From Diphasiastrum complanatum (Eukaryota; Streptophyta; Lycopodiopsida; Lycopodiales; Lycopodiaceae), in contig CM055101.1 in the NCBI GenBank assembly GCA_029204225.1, positions 63,120,171 through 63,184,170 of the forward strand: a stretch of DNA of 64,000 bases. The letters run 5' to 3'. Shown piece after piece: positions 35,201 to 43,260 of this stretch. A model generated the notes under the pieces. It did not search any database. It was not told where the DNA came from and saw nothing but the letters and a program-made list of their open reading frames with translations. Every line of letters starts with the position of its first letter. Positions within the stretch are counted from its first letter, which is position 1. The position numbers were made by a program, and so were the translations under genes.

Positions 35201-37768
35201 GGTGAGGCAAACACATCCCCACAAATGGCAGCTGTTAGCATACCATCTCCCACATATCCTGCATGGGCAGGTTCATGCCCACTTCCACCTCCTGTACAAA
35301 GAAGGGATAGGAAGTGAAATTCTCATGAAAGTTGATTTGCAGCATTAGCTGAGTCATTTTTTTTCAAAATAGAGTGAAACAAACTTTTAAGATGCGAAGT
35401 CAAAAAATCAGGAAATGTTCAATATCTTACTATACACGTTTATGATATATCTTAATTGAGCACAGCGGACACAAACCTTTTTGCAGTTCAATGTCTGATC
35501 GTATTTATTCCCAGACCATCACGATGTTGAGATGCATCATAGTTAAGATGATGAATTTACCAAAGCACATATTGTGCGAAGTGCAGATTTGACGTGTTCA
35601 TTGAAAAATTAGATATCTTTTAAGATTCTACAAAACTAACTTAATCAGATAGGCTTAAGTCTCTTTATCTGACCCTTGACTGGTGTGATAGTCCCAAAAT
35701 TTAATATAATTCAAGTTTTAAAATCACAAATTACAACAATTAAGATGTCATAGTGCTGAGAAAAAAAAATCGGGTATGGATGCAATCTCTAGAAACTAAA
35801 ATAACACTACAAAAAGTTGGGAAATCTCATGTCCCAAAAGCATATATAGTCCTCTCACTTCAATCGCTAAGTAGAACTAAAACCACATGATGTAGTCAAC
35901 AAATAGCAGTTGACAAATAGGCGAAGAGGAATAGGTTGTCTAGCTGCAGATATCACAAAGTATATTCGAACAACAAGCTACTTCACTCAGTTATTTTGTT
36001 TAGTATGCAGAATATGAAGAAACTCCCAAATGACAAAGATCTCTGATACAATCCACAAAAAAATTTCAACAGTTGAGAAAAGCGTTGCATGGTTGCAGTG
36101 TATCGACAGCACTTCGCATATACAATTAAATTACCTTCAGTCAACTGCAAGCAGAAAACATTTTCTACAGTCGAACCTATAAATCTAAGATATTCTCTGG
36201 AAGTACTTCATATCCTGAGCACAATGGCACCATAAGTAGAAAAACCAGATGTAGAGATGAAGTACCTGAGATGACTGCAACTTTGTCGTATGCACCTGAG
36301 GGGATATCTGCTCGAAGCACAACCTTCACCTGCATAGAAAGCTTGCGTTGTCATTCCATAAAGCTGTCATCAAGCCATGACATTTGTATTTTTACCATAC
36401 TGTTCTTAGTTGCAACTTACAAATGTGAATTTACATCCAGAGATTTAGTTGGTAAGTCTTTACTGAGAAAATGACCATAAATGGTAAGATAAGACATCTC
36501 ACCTCTGGGAACCCATCCAGATACTGTAAATGAGGATATGTTTCTACTATTCCCTCAATGAATTCGGTCACAACATCTGTTACAGGCCATGAGAAAGAAA
36601 ATAATGATTATCTCCACATGCGGCTTAGATGGATCATACTGAGTGGAGCCCGGTTACGATCAGAACTAGGAATCTCATCCTTCATTCATGAAAAATCTCA
36701 TCCTTCATCCTTCAAAAATCGAATGGCTAGATAAATTTATCAACTAGCATGGAGGACTTATGGAAATGCGCAGGAAAAGAAGCGATCGTGGATAGTAGAA
36801 AATGAGATGAACATTTAAAATGGAAAACGCCACTTTATATAATACAGCTCGTGGTTTGTAAAACAAGTGCCGTCTATATGGAACACACCGGCTCTAATAT
36901 AGCAAAACTAGAATTGGTCGTGAGTAACGGAGAGCAGCATTTTCAGGTGACAGAACGAAGTGAATATACAATAAATTCACAGAAAATAAAAGGCATTATC
37001 TTCTATGCATCCAAGGATTAGAAGCAGCCGGTTATATTAAACGCAAGGGTTCTTTTAAAGTGTACAAATGGAAAAACAGTTCTAGCCATAGATAAGTATG
37101 ATATATTTGTATCAGACTAGATAATGCAGCAACGAGATTACGTCTTGCAGCTCTCAATTTCTGGATATTACAGACATGGTGCATTCAATCATTTGTTCAT
37201 GTTTTTATAGCTTCTACTAAAAGTTGATTTTAAGTCTACAGTTTATCCGGAGGAGTGCACCGCTTTGAGATCTAAGGTGGAGTGACAAGGTTTGAAGTAT
37301 TATACGAATTTCTCATTCCAGTTGCTTTTCCTTCTTTTAAAAATTTATGAATAATGGCTCATAGGTTCCCAAGTTTCCTTACCCCATGGATACAGGTTAG
37401 GTATAATATATCGGTATTATCTCCCGTCCAACGTCAAATGACGGAAAAGTGAACACATTTGCTCACACGAGCTTCAAAAGATTGCACGCATTTTTCTCCT
37501 AGTTATGCCATTGCGCTATTTCATTCAAAAAATCAAGAGCATCGGTCCACATTATTTCAGTAAAGCGACACGCACAAACGCTCGTAATGCTCCATCCTCA
37601 ATCTATTTTTAACGAAACAATCAGAGTAACGATACTTGGAGAAAAACTGATCGCTGAAAAATAACATATTAAAATATTCAAATAAGCATCCAGCGATTCA
37701 TTCAGTGCAGCAGCTTCGGCAATAAACTCACCATTAGGATCATTGATCAGCTTCTTTCCCTTTGACAT
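10753..37768 (-). CDS. DAK: Dihydroxyacetone kinase (DAK; triokinase/FMN cyclase family), complete 20-exon gene
   Basis: It transfers phosphate from ATP to dihydroxyacetone and glyceraldehyde; family members also cyclise FAD to cyclic FMN. Exons, 5' to 3' on the minus strand: 37768-37732, 36576-36503, 36329-36266, 35291-35179, 35005-34958, 34857-34786, 34592-34503, 27037-26864, 26535-26452, 26158-26109, 25463-25333, 24826-24734, 24381-24323, 23013-22870, 22724-22681, 22325-22242, 19876-19803, 19646-19534, 19392-19297, 10872-10753. They sum to 1764 nt, 587 aa plus stop, the usual family length. The start [12 protein letters not shown] matches plant homologues. DhaK domain (about 1-335): GGGSGHEP with His64, YTGDR with Asp117, and GIHGEPG whose His225 is the expected covalent substrate site. 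DhaL domain (about 364-587): Asp400, Asp405 and Asp407 around GDGDCGTT, the Mg-ATP ligands. All catalytic residues are kept, so the gene looks functional; likely cytosolic. Confidence 0.96.
11873..11971. repeat. Two adjacent GC-rich perfect hairpins
   Basis: Hairpin 1 has 11-bp arms GTTGCAGCGGA (11873-11883) and TCCGCTGCAAC (11890-11900) with a 6-nt loop. Hairpin 2 has 14-bp arms TGTGGGCCGCAAGC (11939-11952) and its complement (11958-11971) with a 5-nt loop. A (GA)n tract follows at 11986. They could be the end of a small DNA transposon, but no CTRR terminus or flanking duplication was seen. Confidence 0.8.
11986..12037. repeat. (GA)n microsatellite
   Basis: About 26 GA units in intron 19, just beyond the twin hairpins. 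Reading frames across it (RERERE, SLSLSL) are artefacts. Confidence 0.95.
12584..14345 (+). mobile_element. Decayed hAT DNA transposon (BED finger / DUF659 type)
   Basis: It lies antisense to the kinase gene. A BED-like finger is seen at about 12640-12790 ([12 protein letters not shown] followed by spaced His and Cys). A transposase core is seen at 13560-13800: a VDATRAGG segment, [12 protein letters not shown] and [11 protein letters not shown], the usual DUF659/hAT core order. Further on, [12 protein letters not shown] at about 14280-14345 matches the segment preceding the dimerisation domain. The frame is interrupted by several stops and shifts, the C-terminal hATC domain is not visible, and no terminal inverted repeats were identified. 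It is inactive. Confidence 0.75.
14400..16340. other. Unassigned block in intron 19 with short tandem repeats and a TATA-like box
   Basis: 14500-14950 is GC-richer than its surroundings with no recognised coding. A TATA-like CTATATAAGGGAGG lies near 15500 on the plus strand, of the kind seen in promoters or LTRs, but no matching LTR copy was found. At about 15812-15885 a unit of about 22 bp around CTTGCATGGCATTGTAGGAT repeats about four times. At 15957-16003 TGCATTGTCATTCTTGTCGC is tandemly repeated. Confidence 0.35.
16343..16732 (-). mobile_element. L1-type LINE fragment (ORF1 end and start of ORF2 endonuclease)
   Basis: The minus strand reads the end of an ORF1-like protein (about 16730-16650) and then an endonuclease start [14 protein letters not shown] followed by [18 protein letters not shown] and [11 protein letters not shown]. 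The same order and wording appear in the larger LINE at 56.2-60.4 kb, so both belong to one family. It is truncated inside the endonuclease. Its upstream end directly abuts the (GA)n tract at 16733. Confidence 0.85.
16733..16850 (-). mobile_element. LINE/SINE 3' end with (CT)n tail
   Basis: Read on the minus strand, this ends AAAGACATTAATGAAT followed by (CT)n (GA on the plus strand, 16733-16760), the same terminus as at 17965, 55802 and 56041. A GTACC/GGTAC pair upstream could form the terminal stem. The body length is uncertain; the element is severely 5'-truncated. Confidence 0.55.
17395..17980 (+). mobile_element. L1-type LINE fragment with complete 3' end and (CT)n tail
   Basis: Plus strand, opposite to the fragment at 16.3 kb. 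It has an endonuclease piece ([17 protein letters not shown], then [11 protein letters not shown]) joined by a deletion to the region just before reverse transcriptase ([20 protein letters not shown]). A 3' UTR then ends ATGCCTTAGGGTATGG, GACGTTAATGAAAT and (CT)n at 17965-17980. The polymerase and RNase H are missing. The strand change beside the 16.3-kb piece implies two insertions. Confidence 0.85.
19877..22241 (-). other. Intron 16 of the kinase gene (2.4 kb)
   Basis: No genes or recognisable transposons. It contains a diverged tandem duplication at 20770-21130 and a string of short GGGAGAAG-type repeats around 21420-21580 (for example 'tagggagaag', 'taaggagaag', 'tagggagaaa'). Confidence 0.7.
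20770..21130. repeat. Diverged tandem duplication of about 140 bp
   Basis: Two full units and a partial third share CCTGAGCCCTCATACTT (about 20846 and 20994), TTATGC, CTAGCTAC and a following segment CTTTTGAAATACCATATAC or its variant. Divergence is of the order of a quarter, so it is old. It lies inside intron 16. Confidence 0.65.
23149..23345. repeat. Palindrome-rich TTCGAA cluster, possibly a MITE remnant
   Basis: A perfect 20-bp palindrome built on AGTTCAAATC lies at 23151-23170. It is followed by seven or more copies of GGTTCGAA / TTCGAACC words up to 23345. It lies in kinase intron 13 (23014-24322). An apparent 160-aa minus-strand frame through it is intron read-through into exon 14, not a gene. 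No target duplication was confirmed. Confidence 0.6.
24536..24597. repeat. Compound (CT)n(CA)n microsatellite
   Basis: About 20 CT units followed by about 11 CA units in kinase intron 12 (24382-24733). The same CT-then-CA order, on the other strand, ends the LINE at 56.2 kb. Confidence 0.95.
27335..27407. repeat. (CT)n microsatellite at the 5' end of a LINE
   Basis: About 36 CT units. The LINE 5' region begins immediately after it, the same arrangement as at 16733 and 60444 on the minus strand. Confidence 0.95.
27408..28640 (+). mobile_element. L1-type LINE 5' fragment (5' UTR and ORF1)
   Basis: A GC-rich, CTG-rich 5' region (27408-27610) leads into ORF1 from about 27611. A Ser/Pro/Thr-rich N-terminus is followed by a coiled-coil-like stretch near 27900-28000. 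After a frame disruption comes the L1 ORF1p RNA-binding module at 28200-28560: [54 protein letters not shown]. The minus-strand LINE at 58.5 kb has the same module (NIRVRGIPDAQDALAEV), so they share a family. ORF2 is absent; a hAT element starts about 100 bp later. Antisense to the kinase gene. Confidence 0.85.
28754..31116 (+). mobile_element. hAT DNA transposon with intron-containing transposase, dimerisation domain lost
   Basis: Transposase exons are traceable: 28754-28994, 29213-29648, 29813-30014, about 30175-30442, 30626-30796 and a last one at 30904-31116. The start [13 protein letters not shown] is a BED finger with [13 protein letters not shown] and RIKAHLL. It is followed by a Ser/Pro/Gly-rich linker, a DUF659-type block ([20 protein letters not shown]), [29 protein letters not shown] and [14 protein letters not shown]. 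The last exon is a very acidic Ser/Asp/Glu tail. The hATC dimerisation domain expected between the last two exons is missing. Stops and a frame slip near the exon 3/4 junction make it inactive. Antisense to the kinase gene. A possible right end is GAAACGAGCCCCTA near 32057; no matching left end was found. Confidence 0.85.
31380..31735. repeat. Degenerate AAGTT/AACTT word array
   Basis: Words AACTT, AAGTT, TAGTAAGT and ACTTGTAAGT recur dozens of times on both strands downstream of the hAT transposase. Similar words fill the transposase introns (29030-29130, 29660-29800, 30040-30120). Such words could be subterminal transposase-binding repeats, which hAT elements are known to carry. Confidence 0.55.
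32202..32260. repeat. (CT)n microsatellite
   Basis: About 29 CT units in intron 7. A possible GACGG/CCGTC stem lies just upstream, but the flank does not match the LINE 3' ends elsewhere in the window. Confidence 0.95.
33461..33545. repeat. Short tandem duplication of about 40-48 bp
   Basis: ATAACCCATGTACTGA, GACAACATAAC and TTGATCCAATGGAT occur twice in a row (33461 and 33509); the first copy has a short insertion. Confidence 0.8.
35292..36265 (-). other. Intron 3 of the kinase gene
   Basis: 974 bp, AT-rich. I see no coding, transposon or strong repeat in it. Confidence 0.8.
36577..37731 (-). other. Intron 1 of the kinase gene
   Basis: 1155 bp between the 37-nt first coding exon and exon 2. 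No recognised repeats. A long first intron just after the start is common in plants and can carry expression-enhancing elements; none was identified here. Confidence 0.8.
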
Positions 37769-37923
37769 GATTCCCGAGCTCCGAGGTGAGAATGGACGAT
37801 CCGGGGCCGAAAATGAAGCAAATACAAAGCTCAATGCGAAACAAAAACAGTCGGAAAAGCAGATTAATTCACAGATCTGACACGTAAACGTTATATTATG
37901 GATCAAACAGCGAGCGGCCGAGA

Positions 37924-37941
37924 TCAATGACGGATCGCCAT
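37924..37941 (-). promoter_or_regulatory. Short upstream reading frame in the kinase 5' leader
   Basis: An ATG about 170 nt upstream of the kinase start opens a five-codon frame (MAIRH) ending in TGA. If the transcript starts above it, it could modestly lower translation of the main frame. The transcription start is not known, so this is a candidate only. Confidence 0.3.
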
Positions 37942-38635
37942 GAACGAGGCATCGGAAGAACGAGGAGCTTTTCCTTCATCGTCTTCTCCCACCTACCTCC
38001 TACGTTCGTCTCGTTCTCCCTTCCTTTTTTTTGCCCTTTCTTTCTTATTTTCGGCAATTTTTAAATTAAAAAAAAATTAAATGTTCTGCTTTAACAACAC
38101 GCTGTGTGCTTTTGTTAGGTGAGCACGGGACTAGAGAGGGCGGGCGGAAGCGTCATCTGCACACGTGGCGTCATCCCATTGCTCCAGCCGTCGGCCTCGA
38201 AGACTTTTTTTTTTTTTTGTGTCTGGAGAGGTATTTTTCCTTTTTTTTAGAATAAAAATCTACTCAATTTGTTGTATACCCTTTTTTATTTCAATAATAT
38301 AGTAGGCCGCAGACCCATTCTTCTGGTTTTTTTTTTGGGGGGTTGATTTATCCATTTCTGTCATTTTCGAGGGTACGATTGCTTTCAATCTATTCATACC
38401 CGTATATCAAAAACGATAAAGTATTTCTTTTTTCCTAAGTTGAGTAAAATAGTGTCCAAAAATCACTCAAGTCTAGAATTCTTATCTCTATAGCCATCTT
38501 TTAGCCAATTAAAACCCAACCCACAAAATTATACTTTGTTTTTTTTGGGTGACACTATTAATTTGCACTACGAACATTATGTTACGTACACAATCCGCAC
38601 GCAAGCCATAATATTGGTCTCGCTTTCCCATTTTG
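37942..38635. other. 5' flank and probable promoter side of the kinase gene
   Basis: On the minus strand this runs into the kinase leader. It has poly-T/poly-A stretches at 38026-38075 and 38205-38340. No clear TATA box at a fixed distance was identified. Confidence 0.35.
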
Positions 38636-38995
38636 CCTCAAGTGACACTCTTATCCAACTTGTTCACTATAGGGTGCTCGAGTACTTTTAAGTGCAATAT
38701 ACGATGCCCATCCACGTGATATGTGAAGCCAATTATTGAGCTCGTGGGCTCCAAGATGTCCCTCTTCCACTTGCATATCAAGATTCGAGCCTAAGTCTCC
38801 ATTGTCATAGGTAAGTCTTCTCCAACTTGGTTATGATGGGGGACCTCGCGCGCAATCTTACATTGCACATCCACGTTGTATGAAAAGTCATGTGTGCAAA
38901 GTCAGCTTATGAACTCATGGGCTGATTCAAGTTGTCCCTTTTTCTCACTCACATATTAGGATTTTAGCCTTGATATCCATTGCCGCAAGTAGCAC
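38636..38995. repeat. Diverged tandem repeat, unit about 180 bp
   Basis: Unit 1 (about 38636-38815) and unit 2 (about 38816-38995) share CTTATCCAACTTG or its variant, GCAATATACGATGCCCATCC or its variant, TGAGCTCGTGGGCT, TGTCCCTCTT, CATATCAAGATT and TCCATTG. A third partial start follows (AGTAGCACTCTTATC at about 38988). Confidence 0.7.
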
Positions 38996-39004
38996 TCTTA
39001 TCTA

Positions 39005-39810
39005 GATAGCGTAATCTACTATAGCGAGGGGACACAACTATGTACTTTCATGGTGGTTTCATCTGGAAAGGAGGGGAAAGGGGGAAGTGGTGCGGCTTGC
39101 ACCACCTACCCCCCCTTCTCGCATCCTTTCAAAACAAAAGTAGAAGGGCCGCACCTTCCATATGAAGAGGCCGTTTGTGGTCCCTTTAGCTTGTGACTTA
39201 TTGCTCTTGGCCAACCTTTAGCTTAGCACTCATGTCTTCTTCCCATTGGTCCTTGACATGAGTGCTCATGTTAGAACATTTTTAGCCCGTTATGGTCCCA
39301 TATCAACTCCAAGACTTCAAAGTGCTTCAAAGTGGTTGTCGACTAGGGAATGTAAGGGTGCATGTGGACATCCCAAAAGACGTGTGAACCTTTCTCAACA
39401 AATAAGAAGAGAAGAAGAGTAGGAATTCCAAGTCAAAAACTAATCAGCTATAGTGGGGCAGACACAATTATGTACTTTTTGGGTCATTCCAGATGGGAAC
39501 GAGGGCAAGTGGCACAACCTACGCCACTTACCCCCTCCCACATCCTTTCAAAAACAAAAGAAGGAGCACCCCTTTCACATTATGCACTCCCTCTAACTTG
39601 TTGCTTGTTGCTCTTGGCCCACGTCTATAACTTATTCTCATTGGTCCTTAGCATGAGTGGCCAATGCAAAACATTTGTAGCCCGTTGAGGTTCTCCACTA
39701 TCTTCAAAGCTTCAAAGTGCCTCTGAGTGGTTGTCTTCGAGGGCATGTGAATGTCTCTCAACCAATAAAAAGGCAAGAATTTCAAGTTGGGGCCCCCCAC
39801 CCCACCCCCC
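39005..39810. repeat. Diverged tandem duplication, unit about 430 bp
   Basis: Copies at about 39005-39440 and 39448-39810 share CTATAG followed by CACAACTATGTACTTT, the word CATCCTTTCAAAA, TTGCTCTTGGCC, CATTGGTCCTT, AACATTT(T)TAGCCCGTT and AGTGGTTGTC. They directly follow the 180-bp repeats, so two kinds of tandem duplication lie side by side. Confidence 0.75.
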
Positions 39811-39818
39811 CACCCCCC
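39789..39818 (-). repeat. G-rich tract with quadruplex-type spacing
   Basis: On the minus strand, four G runs of 4-7 are separated by single T bases. Runs of this kind can form intramolecular G-quadruplexes. Confidence 0.6.
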
Positions 39819-40376
39819 ATATAAAACCACCTCATTTTGTTTAGTGGTTATGTTTTACAAATTGCGAATTTTTTCTAATTTCTCATAGATATCGATCTTT
39901 TATTATTTTGTAAGTCCATGTGTACCTTGAGGGAATAAGAATCTACATTGGACATGAATAAAGGAGCAGTCAACCAAAGGGCCACATTGGGGTGACTAGG
40001 ATTGTTCATTTCATTGTTTTGTATGTCCATGTGGGCCTGAAGAATATAAATTCAAATCTCGAGGTGAGGAAAGGAAGTGTGAACCTACATACAAGCCATA
40101 TTTTGAGGACAAAATCGTTCATGTTCTATAGGTATTCCCAACGACCTTTCAACATATGGATTGCAATAGTAGTTTCATCACTCACTTCTATCACAACCTT
40201 TGGGGTTTTAGTTCCAACTTCATGCTTCAAGGTACATATGTTCTATACTCTAACGCTTGGCCGAACAAGACTTTGGATTAAATTGGTCTAGAAAAGTTTG
40301 TGAGGTCTTCTTGTAGTAGTCAAGTTGGAACTATGTCATTTAGGTGTGTGCTCGAATCTTGATTGTAGTGTGAGTA

Positions 40377-40757
40377 GACATTTGGAGTCTTGTGCTCCTT
40401 GGCTTGGCCTTACTTTGTAATGTAAACGATACATTGTGTAAATAACAAATAAAGTTGAATTAACTATCGTTGATTGGTACCAAAAAAAGAAAATTTTGTG
40501 AGGTATTCAAGGTTAAAGGACACACATTGACAATTTGGTGTTGATGTTAAAGCTTACATAAAATGAGACATTTGGAGCCTTCTACTCCTTGGCTTGGCCT
40601 TACTTTGTAATTTAAAGGGTACATAGTATACATAATATGCCTAGTTGAAATGACTATCATTGATTGGCTCCAAAAGTACAAATATTCGTGAGGTATTCAA
40701 AATTAAAGGACACACAATGACAATTCGACGTTTATGTTAAAGCCTTACATAAAATGG
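40377..40757. repeat. Tandem duplication, unit 190 bp
   Basis: Two units (from 40377 and 40567) share GACATTTGGAG, CTCCTTGGCTTGGCCTTACT, GTGAGGTATTCAA, TTAAAGGACACACA and TTACATAAAATG. Younger-looking than the neighbouring repeats. Confidence 0.85.
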
Positions 40758-41090
40758 GACTATACTCCAATATATGCTTACTCATGGAGGTGGACCTAAA
40801 CCTAAATTGTCACCTTATGTACGTTTGTTTTTTTGCTCAAAATACTAATTATGCTATCCCACTATATATTGAATCAACAAAATGAATAAAAAAAAATACA
40901 AGCTTATTTGCCAACTATATTCTAAATACTTCAATTTGTGTCTTGAGGTACCTTTTTTATTTCTACTTGGTGGATTATAAGGACTATAAGGCAACGTAGC
41001 CCTCGCATCTCATCGAAAAAAACCTTTTATAAAAAATTAAAAAAAACTGTGGGAGAAGAGGGGGATTGGCTGGTCTAAGACACTTCCTCT

Positions 41091-41115
41091 CCCCCCCCCC
41101 CCCCCCCCCCCCCCC
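41091..41115. repeat. Run of 25 C
   Basis: An uninterrupted cytosine homopolymer, very unusual in plant nuclear DNA. Its exact length may be affected by sequencing. Confidence 0.85.
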
Positions 41116-41720
41116 GTAGTAAAAGTTAATGTTCACATTGTTATCCCTAATGTTGTCATCTAGGAATTAGACATAATTTTATCATGGTCTCAGAGCATAG
41201 GTTCAAAATTCGAGAGAACAAGGAGGTACTCAACGAATAACATCATTCATCATCATCTCCGAGGTGTGGAGGTGGTGTCCCTAGCCAACTCTCAATTTCA
41301 ATTTTCATCTACATGCAGCTTATAGTAGTCTTATCTATTTGACTACTACATGACTAGATATGTCATACATGATTAGTATGGTGAGATGTCAAAGCCTATG
41401 CTTACACATATAGTCACTTGCCTCAATACAACTTTCAACTTAGAAAGCATCCTCGACATGACATCTCTTTTATCCTGACAATAGTCATACACATGAAAGA
41501 GAACACAAAGAACAATAATGAAGCATAATGATGAGATGTACTCCAACTATGTCCCATAGCAAATGGACTAGGTCGTACTACATACTTATAGAGCATCAAG
41601 TCTCTATGCCAATAACTAAAAGCAATTGCCTAATTGATGTCTCTATATAAAATAAAAGCACCCATCACCTATCTATAGCATAATTTGTATGAGCGAGTGG
41701 GTTTTTTAAATCCCTCCCTG

Positions 41721-41758
41721 CCCCCCCCCCCCCCCCCACCCACACACACACACACACA
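41721..41758. repeat. Run of 17 C followed by (CA)n
   Basis: A C homopolymer at 41721-41737 followed by a short CA microsatellite. Confidence 0.85.
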
Positions 41759-42149
41759 TAGACACTTGCACATCAAAAGAAATGAATCCAAGACTCTTCC
41801 ATCGATGGTGGAAGGGCCACAAATATAGCCACTTTTGACATGGAGTTCAAGGCCAAAATCTTGTGTTTCTTGAGAAATGTAAATGTTTACCCAATCTTTT
41901 GCATACAAACTTGTGTAAGTTACTCAACCTTTCAAGTAGGAGGTTGAGTAAAATGAGAATTAACATTGATGGTGACATTTATGCTATAAAATTGATGTTG
42001 CTAGTGATAGTCATTGGGTGAGGTTACAATAAGCCCTTCCAAGTTACAGGTTTGATTGGTTAAAGGATTCAAATTATAAAATAGAAAATGTATTTTGACA
42101 CATTTGAGAATTAAATTTTGAGTAAAAACATTATTTCAAAATATCTTTT

Positions 42150-42385
42150 GCAACCTCCAAACATAGCACGTCGCATGCTAAGTGAAATAGCTCGAAAAAA
42201 ATATTGAAGCCTTCAAATATAGCATGTCAGCTTGCTAAGTAAAATAGGAAAAAAAAAAATGCAACCTTCAAATATGGCACACCAGTGTGCTAGGTGAATC
42301 AGCCTGGAAAAAAATTAAAATTAAAAGAAAAAAAATCGGGGTGATTCACCTAGCATGCCAGTGTGCCATCTTTGGAGGCTACAAA
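42150..42385. repeat. Triplicated 65-bp motif ending in an inverted copy
   Basis: AACCTTCAAATATGGCAC-like units start near 42150, 42210 and 42262, each followed by GCATGCTAAGTGAAATAG or a variant. An inverted copy lies at about 42337-42385 (GATTCACCTAGCATGCCAGT then TGTGCCATCTTTGGAGGC), able to pair with the third unit over about 40 bp. A shorter GTAGCACACCATGTGCTATC near-palindrome lies at about 42500. Confidence 0.75.
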
Positions 42386-43151
42386 ATAAAAAATTATTTA
42401 TAAATTTTCTTAGTATGGGATTTGATTATAAGACTTTTGATTATGTACCAAACCACAATCCTTAATAATAAGCATTTAAGTGGTGGCATAAAAAAGGTAG
42501 CACACCATGTGCTATCTTTTTGTTAAATCATGACAAGAAAAAACTCAAAAAACTTGCAAAAAATCTACTCACAAAATGCCAAGGCCCGTGATGGAGATCT
42601 AGCTGAGAATGCAATACTTATACTTCCAATAAATGATCAAACAATGAGATGGTTATAGCCAAAAAAACACGTGAGTCGTTGGTCACTAAAAGCTCTCGTG
42701 GCAAGCAACAAAACACCACCTCTCTCACTTGTCGAATCCATGAGATACACATAGCTACAAAGTACAGTGGAGCTTTAGAACAACACTATTTTAGTTGATA
42801 ATAATTCTTCAAGTGAAGTGAAGCTAATCTTGAACTATATCTCATCATTTTTAGATCACACTCATTTAAACTTACCCTTTATCATTCACTCTCTTGGAAG
42901 GCATGTCCAGATGCTTGGAAGAGAAAAAAACCTCAATTGTTGGAAAATCTAGTGGATGGTGAAGTCCCGGATGATGGGACGAAGTCTGATTTCCTCAGTG
43001 TCATATGATTCGCCTAATCACGCAAGTCAGTAAATGTTGGAGCACAAGACAATTGCGAATGAAATCGTGTGCTTGAAAGCTAACTATGGTCTGTATAGTG
43101 CACCAATGGATAGATGAACCCAAGAGAACTCATGTATAAGCATGAAGCGAG

Positions 43152-43260
<109 letters not shown>

